Source: Leptospira sp. B5-022 (lineage in GTDB: Bacteria; Spirochaetota; Leptospiria; Leptospirales; Leptospiraceae). From it: DNA of 6,422 bases. The stretch covers positions 1 through 6,422 of the forward strand of contig NZ_ANIJ01000045.1 of assembly GCF_000347035.1 (NCBI RefSeq). The letters are read 5' to 3'. A program made the position numbers and the translations under genes. The notes below the pieces were generated by a model, which had not been told where the DNA came from, searched no databases, and saw only the letters and a list, made by a program, of their open reading frames with translations. This document shows positions 1 through 5,398 of this stretch, piece by piece (position 1 is the first letter of the stretch; every line of letters begins with the position of its first letter).

Positions 1-46
1 TATTAAAGATGGTCCATTGCAAATTTTAAAACAGAAATTTTGAGGT

Positions 47-379
47 TCAATGAATTAGCATTGAGAACCAAAAATAAAAAGGATATAATGAAAGAAAGAT
101 CAGCATCAAAGATGCGACTGAACGAATAAACTGAGGCATTTTCACATAGTTTATTTTGATTGCGTTTTTATTTTCTAAATCAATCTTAAATAAAAAATAT
201 ATCGCCAAATACAAACAAAGAAAACCAAAAACACTTTTAAACAATGTAAAGAAACTATCTATAGGTTTTTTCCCAAACCCTGAATCTACTAACTCAAAAC
301 TTAGCCAAGAAACAGGAATATAGAATAATCCGATAAAAATAGAAGCAATATAGAATTTTGTGCTTTTTGATATTTTCAT
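47..379 (-). CDS. Small hypothetical membrane protein, three predicted helices (cassette C8)
   Basis: The 110-residue product starts MKISKSTKFY. The start at 379 is chosen because any longer reading frame would run back through attC7, which is non-coding. Three hydrophobic segments are visible, at about residues 8-29, 43-65 and 86-108, joined by short polar loops (a lysine-rich loop at 66-80), so the protein probably sits in the inner membrane. No catalytic motif or family is recognised. No Shine-Dalgarno sequence is seen: a run of T precedes the ATG, about 25 bp from the attC7 core. The gene is the only one of its cassette within the window; its own attC must lie to the left of base 1, since the 46 bases after the stop hold no core box. 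Aromatic-rich, AT-rich coding sequence like most neighbours. Confidence 0.75.
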   Translation of the reverse strand: MKISKSTKFYIASIFIGLFYIPVSWLSFELVDSGFGKKPIDSFFTLFKSVFGFLCLYLAIYFLFKIDLENKNAIKINYVKMPQFIRSVASLMLIFLSLYPFYFWFSMLIH

Positions 380-404
380 AAAAAAAGTTTGCTTGGTCAC
401 TTTC

Positions 405-557
405 GCATAACGACCGAGGGTTGGCGACGTTTCGCGCGTCCGAAGGACTTGGCGCGAGACTTGCCCTGCAAGGCGAGTGACAAAGCGAAATGTGGCGGAG
501 CCTGGAGCGAGGGTTGCGAAGCAAGCCCGAAGCGTAACGCCAACTCGAAAGTTAGAC
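405..557 (-). repeat. attC7, recombination site of cassette C7 (variant without extrahelical base)
   Basis: 153-bp attC. Minus-strand R'' box GTCTAAC (557-551) and R' box GTTATGC (411-405). Inner L boxes pair as GGGTTGGCG (417-425 region) with CGCCAACTC near 540-547, containing one G-T wobble. Unlike the other six sites it has no unpaired base in L''. The inner part holds a GTCC/GGAC hairpin, a CTTGC/GCAAG hairpin, TTTCGC pairing GCGAAA, and a GGGTTGC/GCAAGCCC hairpin. The R' half belongs to cassette C8 and the rest to C7. Confidence 0.92.
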
Positions 558-1444
558 GACGACCCGTTATAACTCAATAATAATTTGGATCATCGTTTAA
601 TTTCCAATATCTTGCATTTCCAAACTGAAATAACGGTAAATCTTGAGGATTGTAGTAATATCTATCAATTGGAACACTTGATACTTTATATTCAATTTGC
701 ATTGGAGGATTTATCTTTGATACTTTTACTTGTCCATTTACCAACTCTTTGTCAGAGGCACAAGAACCATATGCTTGTACAAACTCCCCGCCCTCTACAT
801 GCTCTTTAAAGGTATAAGTAATAGAGAGATTATCTTTTTCGACTTGCCAAGATCCTATATACGCCAGTAAACGCTTCCCACAATCCATTGTGTTAAATCT
901 TGCAATGACTTTACCATTGGGAAAGAAAGACAATGTATTTCCCCAACCAGATGCAACTACTGGAGAATCATGCCAAAACCCGAAATAAATCCTACTTGAG
1001 TCCCGGGGTAAATTATCAGAAGGGAGGGATAGAAATTCTTGAATTTCTGCATTAGATTCTTTATAGGAAATTAATTTTACGTTTATTTTATCATTTTGAG
1101 TTAGCAAATTATCTACATTTTGTAATTTACCTTTATACCATGAAACCTTACTGAAAAACTCTTTAAGATCATCAGACTTAAATAAATATCCATATTTCGC
1201 ATAAACAGAATTTCTTATTATCCGTAGATCTGAAGATTTCATATAGTTTGATAAATCGCTTTCAGAAATCAATTTGTCAGACAAAATTACCTCAAATATG
1301 GAGTTAAACTTATCAGCGTCTTTGAAACAATTCACCAAGCAAAACAAAGGGAGCGAAATGATAACCAATCTAATCATAATTCTAAATTTCATTTAATTCG
1401 TTCTTTTTATATATTACGGATAGGCCTTTCGGGTTGTCGTCTAA
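411..1444 (-). mobile_element. Cassette C7 (YARHG lipoprotein gene plus attC7)
   Basis: Limits are set by the G/TT crossover in the core boxes of attC6 and attC7. The ends of the cassette are 16-nt inverted repeats, 551-566 and 1430-1445: GTTAGACGAC, then G on the left arm or A on the right arm (read as reverse complement), then ACCCG. Only the first 7 bases are expected for a cassette. Confidence 0.85.
574..1392 (-). CDS. YARHG-domain lipoprotein with beta-rich C-terminal region (cassette C7)
   Basis: 272-residue exported protein. The N-terminus has basic residues, a hydrophobic stretch (about 9-20) and the lipobox-like LVNC with Cys22 as the likely lipidated residue; Asn before Cys is unusual for E. 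coli rules but spirochaete lipoboxes are looser. Residues about 45-110 match the YARHG domain: RNSVYAKYGYLF (60-71, a YAKYG variant of the name motif), a Trp-Tyr pair at 85-86 and the closing NDKINVKLI. YARHG is a putative extracellular, possibly peptidoglycan- or envelope-related domain of unknown biochemistry. Residues 136-240 are rich in beta-type segments (LSFFPNGKVIARF, GSWQVEKDNLSITY), loosely lipocalin-like. It is the only gene of its cassette; the TGA stop is 16 bp from the attC7 core. Start ATG 46 bp inside the cassette, with only a weak AAGAACG before it. YARHG call strong, C-terminal fold inferred. Confidence 0.85.
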   Translation of the reverse strand: MKFRIMIRLVIISLPLFCLVNCFKDADKFNSIFEVILSDKLISESDLSNYMKSSDLRIIRNSVYAKYGYLFKSDDLKEFFSKVSWYKGKLQNVDNLLTQNDKINVKLISYKESNAEIQEFLSLPSDNLPRDSSRIYFGFWHDSPVVASGWGNTLSFFPNGKVIARFNTMDCGKRLLAYIGSWQVEKDNLSITYTFKEHVEGGEFVQAYGSCASDKELVNGQVKVSKINPPMQIEYKVSSVPIDRYYYNPQDLPLFQFGNARYWKLNDDPNYY

Positions 1445-1592
1445 CGACCGAGGTGTTCCGACGTTTCGCGAGTGCGTAAGCACTTGGCACGAGACTTGCT
1501 CTGCAAGACGAGTGACAAAGCGAAATGTGCCGAAGGCCAAGCGAGAGTTGCGAAGCAAGCTCGAAGCGCTGCGGAAGCACCGGAAGTTATGC
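1439..1592 (-). repeat. attC6, recombination site of cassette C6
   Basis: 154-bp attC. R'' box GCATAAC (1592-1586, minus) and R' box GTTAGAC (1445-1439). L boxes pair GGTG-TTCCG with CGGAA-G-CACC, the lone G being extrahelical on the plus strand. Inner hairpins: AGTGC/GCACT with loop GTAA, CTTGC/GCAAG with loop TCT, TTTCGC with GCGAAA, and GAGTTGC/GCAAGCTC. Confidence 0.94.
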
Positions 1593-2227
1593 GCAGTGGC
1601 TCCGCAAGCCTAGCAACTCTCAGTATGTGTCCAGAATTCCCCTTCGGGATCGCGGAAAAGATACAGCACCGCCGCGTCTCCGAGGACTTCGAGTGGCGAG
1701 AAGTAAGCGGAATCGAGTTCAAGAACTTGATCTGAATTATTTTCGGTCCATGGATCATCGGACTGAGTAAAAGTCGGGTGACCACCCAACTTTAAGCCGG
1801 AAGTGGGTTCGGTGAATGCGGAGGAGCGGGTCTCATGACTTAGAGGATACCAATGCAATTTTTTTGCTTCCGCAAGAGTCCGAATTGGAGATACAGGATT
1901 CACATTGGAATGGGAAATTGCGATCACAGGCCACTGAGCTTCGAACGGAGTGAGGATCTCTCCATTTCGAGTTGGCGAAAAAAGCCAGAGATACTGGATA
2001 TCCGCGAGGCAAACAGGAATTGCTGAGAGTTCCTTGAAGTTTATCTGACAGATGGGTAAGCACGGCTCCGAGGAATATTCGGGCCATTGAAAGCTGGTCG
2101 GGAGACAACGGATTGATCCTAGTGACGAGCAGAATGGCCCGTCCGCAGGCGATAGCAAACCCGAAAAAGAACGCACCGTCTGCAAAGGAATCGTGGTATT
2201 ATATTTTTGCGGAGCCATTGCGCATAA
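1445..2227 (-). mobile_element. Cassette C6 (DUF1963 gene plus attC6)
   Basis: Shortest complete cassette (783 bp). Ends carry the longest inverted repeat of the window: 22 nt at 1586-1607 and 2207-2228, identical except for position 11 (G on the left arm, A on the right arm read as reverse complement). The right arm contains the start codon of the gene. Confidence 0.85.
1610..2218 (-). CDS. DUF1963 / YwqG-like protein (cassette C6)
   Basis: 202-residue protein with the DUF1963 (YwqG) pattern: an LP..F.WP segment (LPTSFQWP, about 39-46), LPICQINFKEL (54-64) matching the usual plQinl.el strand, then late in the protein GLKLGGHPTFTQ (141-152) and a closing LELDS plus GDAAVLYLFRDPEG (180-193). 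The family is widespread in bacteria, of unknown biochemical function, and often found near toxin-immunity or polymorphic-toxin genes. The start chosen is the ATG at 2216-2218, directly at the cassette edge and within the terminal inverted repeat; longer frames would run through attC5. No Shine-Dalgarno sequence precedes it, so translation may be leaderless-like or coupled. The coding sequence is visibly G+C-richer (about half by eye) than the roughly one-third G+C of its neighbours, suggesting a different donor. Stop TAG lies 17 bp before the attC6 core. Confidence 0.78.
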   Translation of the reverse strand: MAPQKYNTTIPLQTVRSFSGLLSPADGPFCSSLGSIRCLPTSFQWPEYSSEPCLPICQINFKELSAIPVCLADIQYLWLFSPTRNGEILTPFEAQWPVIAISHSNVNPVSPIRTLAEAKKLHWYPLSHETRSSAFTEPTSGLKLGGHPTFTQSDDPWTENNSDQVLELDSAYFSPLEVLGDAAVLYLFRDPEGEFWTHTESC

Positions 2228-2362
2228 CGACCAAGGTGCTCCGACGTTTGCGATGGCACGAGTTTGCTTTGCAAACGAAGTGACAGAAGCAAATGTGGCG
2301 TAGCCCAAGCGAGCGGGTCACGAAGTGAGCCCCGAGCGACGCGGAGGCACCGAAAGTTAGCC
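2222..2362 (-). repeat. attC5, recombination site of cassette C5
   Basis: 141-bp attC of the short class. R'' box GGCTAAC (2362-2356, minus) and R' box GTTATGC (2228-2222). L boxes GGTG-CTCCG pair with CGGAG-G-CACC (extrahelical G on plus). The inner hairpins are GTTTGC/GCAAAC, TTTGC with GCAAA, and GGGTCAC/GTGAGCCC. It lacks the AGTGC-type hairpin of the long class. Confidence 0.93.
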
Positions 2363-2405
2363 GACGTTCCAGCCTCACCTTAATTGTATTCTTAACAAAT
2401 TTTCT

Positions 2406-2954
2406 TTATAGAAGATTTTTAAATTCTTCAAAGGCAGATTTTGCTTTACCACCCTCAGAGTCACACCATCTTTTAATTTCTTTTAGATTGAATGATTGTC
2501 TTTTGGCTACTAAAATAGCCTGTTCTAAACATTCACGCGCATTAAAATAAATGTAAGATGCTAAGCGATCTTTTATACAATCAGTTGGAGAAAGTATTTT
2601 GATCATTTTACCTGAAACTCTTTTAACATCAGGAATAATCTGGTAATCTTCTCCAATAGATAACGGCGGTGAAGCATATTCTATAAATAAATGATCACAT
2701 TCCGGATGTATAAAGTGTCTGGAAACTTTCTTAAAACCAAGATTCGTCATTACCCTTTGGATTGTTTCCCAAATAGAAGAATTATAACTCGTATAAACAA
2801 TGTCTAAGTCGCCGGATTTATAAATCCCATCCGAATATACTGAAACTACTGCCCCGCCTACCAATACTGAATCGACTCCATTTGCAGATAAATGCCAAGC
2901 TATATATTCCCATAATTCACTTTCCTTTACTGTCGACCAATTAGGACTTTGCAT
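2406..2954 (-). CDS. Nucleotidyltransferase-fold protein (DUF6036-like), partner of the winged-helix gene
   Basis: 182 residues with a DNA polymerase beta-type nucleotidyltransferase core: the LVGGAVVSVYSDG helix-turn (Gly33-Gly34) followed by SGDLDIVY, giving the metal-binding pair Asp49 and Asp51; a third acidic residue could be Glu92. The C-terminal part, LSPTDCIKDRLASYIYF followed by LEQAILVAKRQ and an LKEIKRWCDSEGG segment, fits the DUF6036 type of nucleotidyltransferase. Related folds act as toxins (AbiEii, MenT) or as toxin-modifying antitoxins (MntA), moving nucleotides to tRNA or protein; the substrate here is unknown. The start at 2954 overlaps the upstream winged-helix gene by 14 bp, in another frame, which implies coupled translation; the nearest purine-rich stretch is distant. 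43 bp separate the stop from attC5. Confidence 0.82.
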   Translation of the reverse strand: MQSPNWSTVKESELWEYIAWHLSANGVDSVLVGGAVVSVYSDGIYKSGDLDIVYTSYNSSIWETIQRVMTNLGFKKVSRHFIHPECDHLFIEYASPPLSIGEDYQIIPDVKRVSGKMIKILSPTDCIKDRLASYIYFNARECLEQAILVAKRQSFNLKEIKRWCDSEGGKAKSAFEEFKNLL

Positions 2955-3288
2955 ACACTGGCTTGCCCTTTCGCCTTGGTCTTCGTCTTGTAGAAAAGAG
3001 TTTTTCTCTTTCGAATATAGGCATGGTATTATATACTATACCTAGTATTTCCTTAATGGGTTTAACAAATACAGATTTGGAATTAAATAAATATACTCGA
3101 GCCTTACCTACTATTTTTGAAGTCAGTATACCAGATTCTTCAAAGCGAAGAAGTTGATTCTTAATAGGAGTTACAGCAACATTATAATCCGTTGCTATCG
3201 CAGCAGCATGAATTTCTGAATAATGAAATATGTGCAATAGTACCCTACCGGCGGTTTTATTGCCGAAAACTCCTTCCAATATATCCAT
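2941..3288 (-). CDS. Winged helix-turn-helix regulator (ArsR-like), first gene of a two-gene unit
   Basis: 115 residues. Residues 5-80 form a winged helix: GNKTAGRVLLHIF (helix 1), AAAIATDYNVAVTPIKNQLLRFEESGIL (helix-turn-helix with recognition helix about 38-50) and TSKIVGKARVYLFN (the wing). Such small ArsR-like regulators occur paired with nucleotidyltransferase-fold proteins. The C-terminal tail is very basic (STRRRPRRKGKP, 99-110), perhaps for nucleic-acid contact. The start ATG at 3286-3288 has no clear Shine-Dalgarno sequence. The gene overlaps its downstream partner by 14 bp. A perfect palindrome about 50 bp upstream is a natural candidate for its operator, so autoregulation is inferred. 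It may be the antitoxin or repressor of the pair; this is unproven. Confidence 0.8.
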   Translation of the reverse strand: MDILEGVFGNKTAGRVLLHIFHYSEIHAAAIATDYNVAVTPIKNQLLRFEESGILTSKIVGKARVYLFNSKSVFVKPIKEILGIVYNTMPIFEREKLFSTRRRPRRKGKPVYAKS

Positions 3289-3337
3289 GAAGAGAGTTTT
3301 AAATAAGAACTTATATCAATCAACTACTTTTTAGTTT

Positions 3338-3362
3338 ATATGGACTAATATTTAGTCCATAT
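3338..3362 (-). promoter_or_regulatory. Perfect 11-bp inverted repeat, likely operator of the winged-helix/nucleotidyltransferase unit
   Basis: Arms ATATGGACTAA (3338-3348) and TTAGTCCATAT (3352-3362) are exact reverse complements around a 3-base spacer TAT. The element lies 49 bp upstream of the winged-helix start, inside the only sizeable gene-free stretch of cassette C5 (3289-3414). Its size suits a dimeric winged-helix repressor. No convincing sigma-70 box pair could be fixed beside it. It is not followed by a T run and is far from any stop, so a terminator is less likely. Confidence 0.65.
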
Positions 3363-3414
3363 CATTTTCCATTATCAGTATTCAAATACAAAAAGATTCA
3401 AGGCTGGAATGTCC

Positions 3415-3557
3415 GGCTAACGAAGGAGGTGCTCCGACGTTTGCGATGGCACGAGCTTGCGTATAGCAAGCGCAGTGACAGAAGCAAATGTGGCGAAGCC
3501 CAAGCGAGCGGGTTGCGAAGCAAGCCCCGAGCGGCGCGGAGGCACCGAAAGTTAGAC
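3415..3557 (-). repeat. attC4, recombination site of cassette C4
   Basis: 143-bp attC of the short class. R'' box GTCTAAC (3557-3551, minus) and R' box GTTAGCC (3421-3415). L boxes GGTG-CTCCG pair with CGGAG-G-CACC. Inner hairpins are GCTTGC/GCAAGC, TTTGC with GCAAA, and GGGTTGC/GCAAGCCC. The R'' box contains the stop codon of the C4 gene. The spacer next to R' reads GAAGGA where most sites read GACCGA or GACCAA. Confidence 0.93.
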
Positions 3558-4396
3558 GCCGGTTTTATCTTTTGCCTGCGGTCTATTTTTTAATACGATA
3601 TCCTTGATTTTATCGAAATTTCTCATTAAATAAATTGTAAGAAAGCTAATAATTAAAAGAATAAGAATGCTTATAAGCAAATAAGATTCAATAGTCATTT
3701 CGAATTCAAAAATGCAGACTAAGAGAGCAGTTATCACTATTAATATGTTAAAAGTATCTATTCGGTAAATATGAAACTTATTTGTCCTTCCTTTGAGTGA
3801 GAAGTAGTAAAAAGAAAAAATATTCCAATCATCGAAAATGAAGAATATAGAGAACGAGAGCATGCTACTAAAATTTGAAATACCTTTTGTAACATAATGA
3901 AAGCCTAAAAAGAAAAGTGCAATAAGATAGAATAATTTACTTGAAAGCACATACATATGAGTGCTCCCAATTTTTCCTATGTCAGGCAACTTGCCCACTT
4001 CCGGATATTTTTTGTAAAATTCATAAACTGGATTTACAAATGAAAACGTAGGCTTTTTAAATATGTTATACGAGCCTAATGATATCACCGAATGCCAAAC
4101 AGAAGAAATCCTCCAAACTAATATCTGGGAGAATTCATAGCTAATAAATTCCTTTATTCGATCTTCTCTGAAAGAAAAGTAAGCATTCAATATAAAATTA
4201 ACGATAGGAAATACAATTAAAGGAATAGCAACTAAGCAAATAATTGATCTAATCACAGGAAAGTCTTCGTTCGGTCCTTTTTCTTTTACAATTTTCCCTA
4301 TAAGTGTTAGTGAGGTTACGATAGACGTAGCTAATGAAAAAACCAATCCGTGTTGAAAATTTGTCATACTATAAATTTTTTAAAACTGGCGTCTAA
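3421..4396 (-). mobile_element. Cassette C4 (polytopic membrane protein gene plus attC4)
   Basis: 976-bp cassette. Terminal inverted repeats of 17 nt at 3551-3567 and 4381-4397: GTTAGACGCC, then G (left) or A (right, reverse complement), then GTTTTA. The left arm is inside the coding sequence. Confidence 0.85.
3552..4367 (-). CDS. Hypothetical polytopic membrane protein (cassette C4)
   Basis: 271 residues, no family recognised. Hydrophobic segments lie at about 7-24, 40-63, 139-159, 165-180, 206-223 and 228-248, giving five or six membrane helices, with a long polar loop at 65-135 that contains several aromatic residues (KYPEVGKLPDIGKIG) and a basic C-terminal tail (about 249-268). The gene begins 24 bp inside the cassette, without a visible Shine-Dalgarno sequence. 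The last codons (GGC GTC TAA) run into the R'' core box of attC4, so the stop codon is supplied by the recombination site itself and the final residues Gly-Val come from the cassette-end repeat. It has the same AT-rich, Ile/Phe-rich coding as the other envelope genes of the array. Confidence 0.78.
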   Translation of the reverse strand: MTNFQHGLVFSLATSIVTSLTLIGKIVKEKGPNEDFPVIRSIICLVAIPLIVFPIVNFILNAYFSFREDRIKEFISYEFSQILVWRISSVWHSVISLGSYNIFKKPTFSFVNPVYEFYKKYPEVGKLPDIGKIGSTHMYVLSSKLFYLIALFFLGFHYVTKGISNFSSMLSFSIFFIFDDWNIFSFYYFSLKGRTNKFHIYRIDTFNILIVITALLVCIFEFEMTIESYLLISILILLIISFLTIYLMRNFDKIKDIVLKNRPQAKDKTGV

Positions 4397-4544
4397 CGAC
4401 CAAGCCTAGCCGACGTTTCGCGAGTGCGCAAGCACTTGGCGCGAGGCTTGCTTAGCAAGACGAGTGACAAAGCGAAATGTGCCGTAGGCCAAGCAAGGGT
4501 CGCGTAGCGATCCCGTAGCGCCGCGGCTGAGGCGAAAGTTATAC
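4391..4544 (-). repeat. attC3, recombination site of cassette C3
   Basis: 154-bp attC of the long class. R'' box GTATAAC (4544-4538, minus) and R' box GTTAGAC (4397-4391). L boxes GCCT-AGCCG pair with CGGCT-G-AGGC, a fully compensated variant of the GGTG type, keeping the extrahelical G. Hairpins AGTGC/GCACT, CTTGC/GCAAG with loop TTA, and GGGTCGC/GCGATCCC. Confidence 0.94.
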
Positions 4545-4555
4545 GCCGTGCTTTA

Positions 4556-4868
<313 letters not shown>

Positions 4869-4873
4869 GCCGC

Positions 4874-5155
4874 CTAATGATAATCGACTATCTCGACATT
4901 TGTTACATTGCCGTTTTCCCAAATAAAACAGATCCTATACTGCATATTTATGGAAATGCTATGCTGCCCTCGCCTATCTCCAGATAAAGCATGCAATCTG
5001 TTGCCAGGAGGAATTTTTAAATCTTCTAAAGTCTTTGCACTATCTAAATGTATAAGCTTACGTCTAGCTGTTCTTTGTATATCCTTCGGAAATTTCTTTG
5101 AAAACTTACCCAACCATATAGTTTCACATTCTTTATCTGAAAAAGAAAGAATCAC
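4874..5155 (-). CDS. higB: HigB-family toxin (RelE-superfamily ribosome-dependent mRNA endonuclease)
   Basis: 93 residues, normal for HigB. It cleaves mRNA on translating ribosomes. Family marks: MILSFSDKE opening, IPPGNRLHALSGDRRGQHSISIN (about 48-70), YRICFIW and the closing VEIVDYH. His55 and the terminal Asp91-Tyr92-His93 correspond to the catalytic residues known for Proteus HigB, so the toxin looks intact. The start is GTG (5153-5155): an in-frame TGA lies 6 bases upstream, and the GTG gives the family N-terminus exactly; the nearby ATG at 5160-5162 is out of frame and closes after nine codons. A sigma-70 promoter ends 5 bases before this GTG, so the message is probably leaderless. higA follows after 12 bp. 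Confidence 0.94.
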   Translation of the reverse strand: MILSFSDKECETIWLGKFSKKFPKDIQRTARRKLIHLDSAKTLEDLKIPPGNRLHALSGDRRGQHSISINMQYRICFIWENGNVTNVEIVDYH

Positions 5156-5160
5156 GATTC

Positions 5161-5189
5161 ATGATAGCGCTACTCACCACTGGTGTCAA
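5161..5189 (-). promoter_or_regulatory. Sigma-70 promoter of higBA
   Basis: Minus strand: TTGACA (5189-5184), 17-base spacer, TATCAT (5166-5161). Consensus -35, near-consensus -10 and ideal spacing. The expected start of transcription (6-8 bases after the -10) falls at 5155-5153, on the GTG start of higB itself. Confidence 0.85.
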
Positions 5190-5193
5190 GCGC
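5167..5193 (-). promoter_or_regulatory. Palindromic operator overlapping the higBA promoter
   Basis: Two nested inverted repeats share one centre (5180): outer arms GCGCT (5167-5171) and AGCGC (5189-5193), inner arms CACCA (5175-5179) and TGGTG (5181-5185), with 3-base gaps between outer and inner arms. The element fills the spacer and the -35 box, the place expected for autorepression by the HigA helix-turn-helix dimer. Binding by HigA is inferred. Confidence 0.72.
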
Positions 5194-5257
5194 CATTATC
5201 AAGAATTCGAAGGATATTTTAAAAATTTTCCTATACAGAATCAATTTTAAGCATGGC

Positions 5258-5398
5258 GTATAACGACCGAGCCTAGCCGACGTTCGCGACAGCACGAACT
5301 TGCGTAAGCAAGTGCAGTGATGGAAGCGAATGTGCCGTAGGCCAAGCAAGGGTCGCGTTAGCGATCCCGCAGCGCTGCGGCTGAGGCGATAGTTATGC
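5258..5398 (-). repeat. attC2, recombination site of cassette C2
   Basis: 141-bp attC of the short class. R'' box GCATAAC (5398-5392, minus) and R' box GTTATAC (5264-5258). L boxes GCCT-AGCCG pair with CGGCT-G-AGGC. Inner hairpins are ACTTGC/GCAAGT with loop GTAA, TTCGC with GCGAA, and GGGTCGC/GCGATCCC. Confidence 0.94.

Larger units (their letters stand above)
2228..3420 (-). mobile_element. Cassette C5 (winged-helix regulator and nucleotidyltransferase genes plus attC5)
   Basis: Largest complete cassette (1193 bp), with two overlapping genes and its own upstream regulatory stretch. Terminal inverted repeats at 2356-2375 and 3401-3421 share GTTAGCCG, AC and TTCCAGCCT, with one extra G on the right arm and the usual G/A difference. 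Confidence 0.85.

Noticed and set aside
585..809. Plus-strand frames opposite the YARHG gene and opposite the winged-helix gene (2963-3157)
   Set aside because: Shadows of confident genes, without ribosome-binding sites or protein similarity that I can see.
1441..1785. Open reading frames that run across attC repeats (also 1472-1735, 1525-1770, 294-524, 389-580, 6156-6341)
   Set aside because: They translate the recombination sites and give similar peptides from each copy (for example RHISLCHS). G+C-rich repeats are poor in stops; no start signal and no family.
3338..3362. Rho-independent terminator
   Set aside because: AT-rich stem with no T run after it, and placed upstream of a gene start, not after a stop.
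5160..5162. ATG as start of higB
   Set aside because: It is out of frame with the toxin and its frame closes after nine codons; the GTG at 5153-5155 gives the family N-terminus.
4908..5222. 104-codon plus-strand frame opposite higB
   Set aside because: It lies antisense to a well-supported toxin gene and contains no recognisable family pattern.
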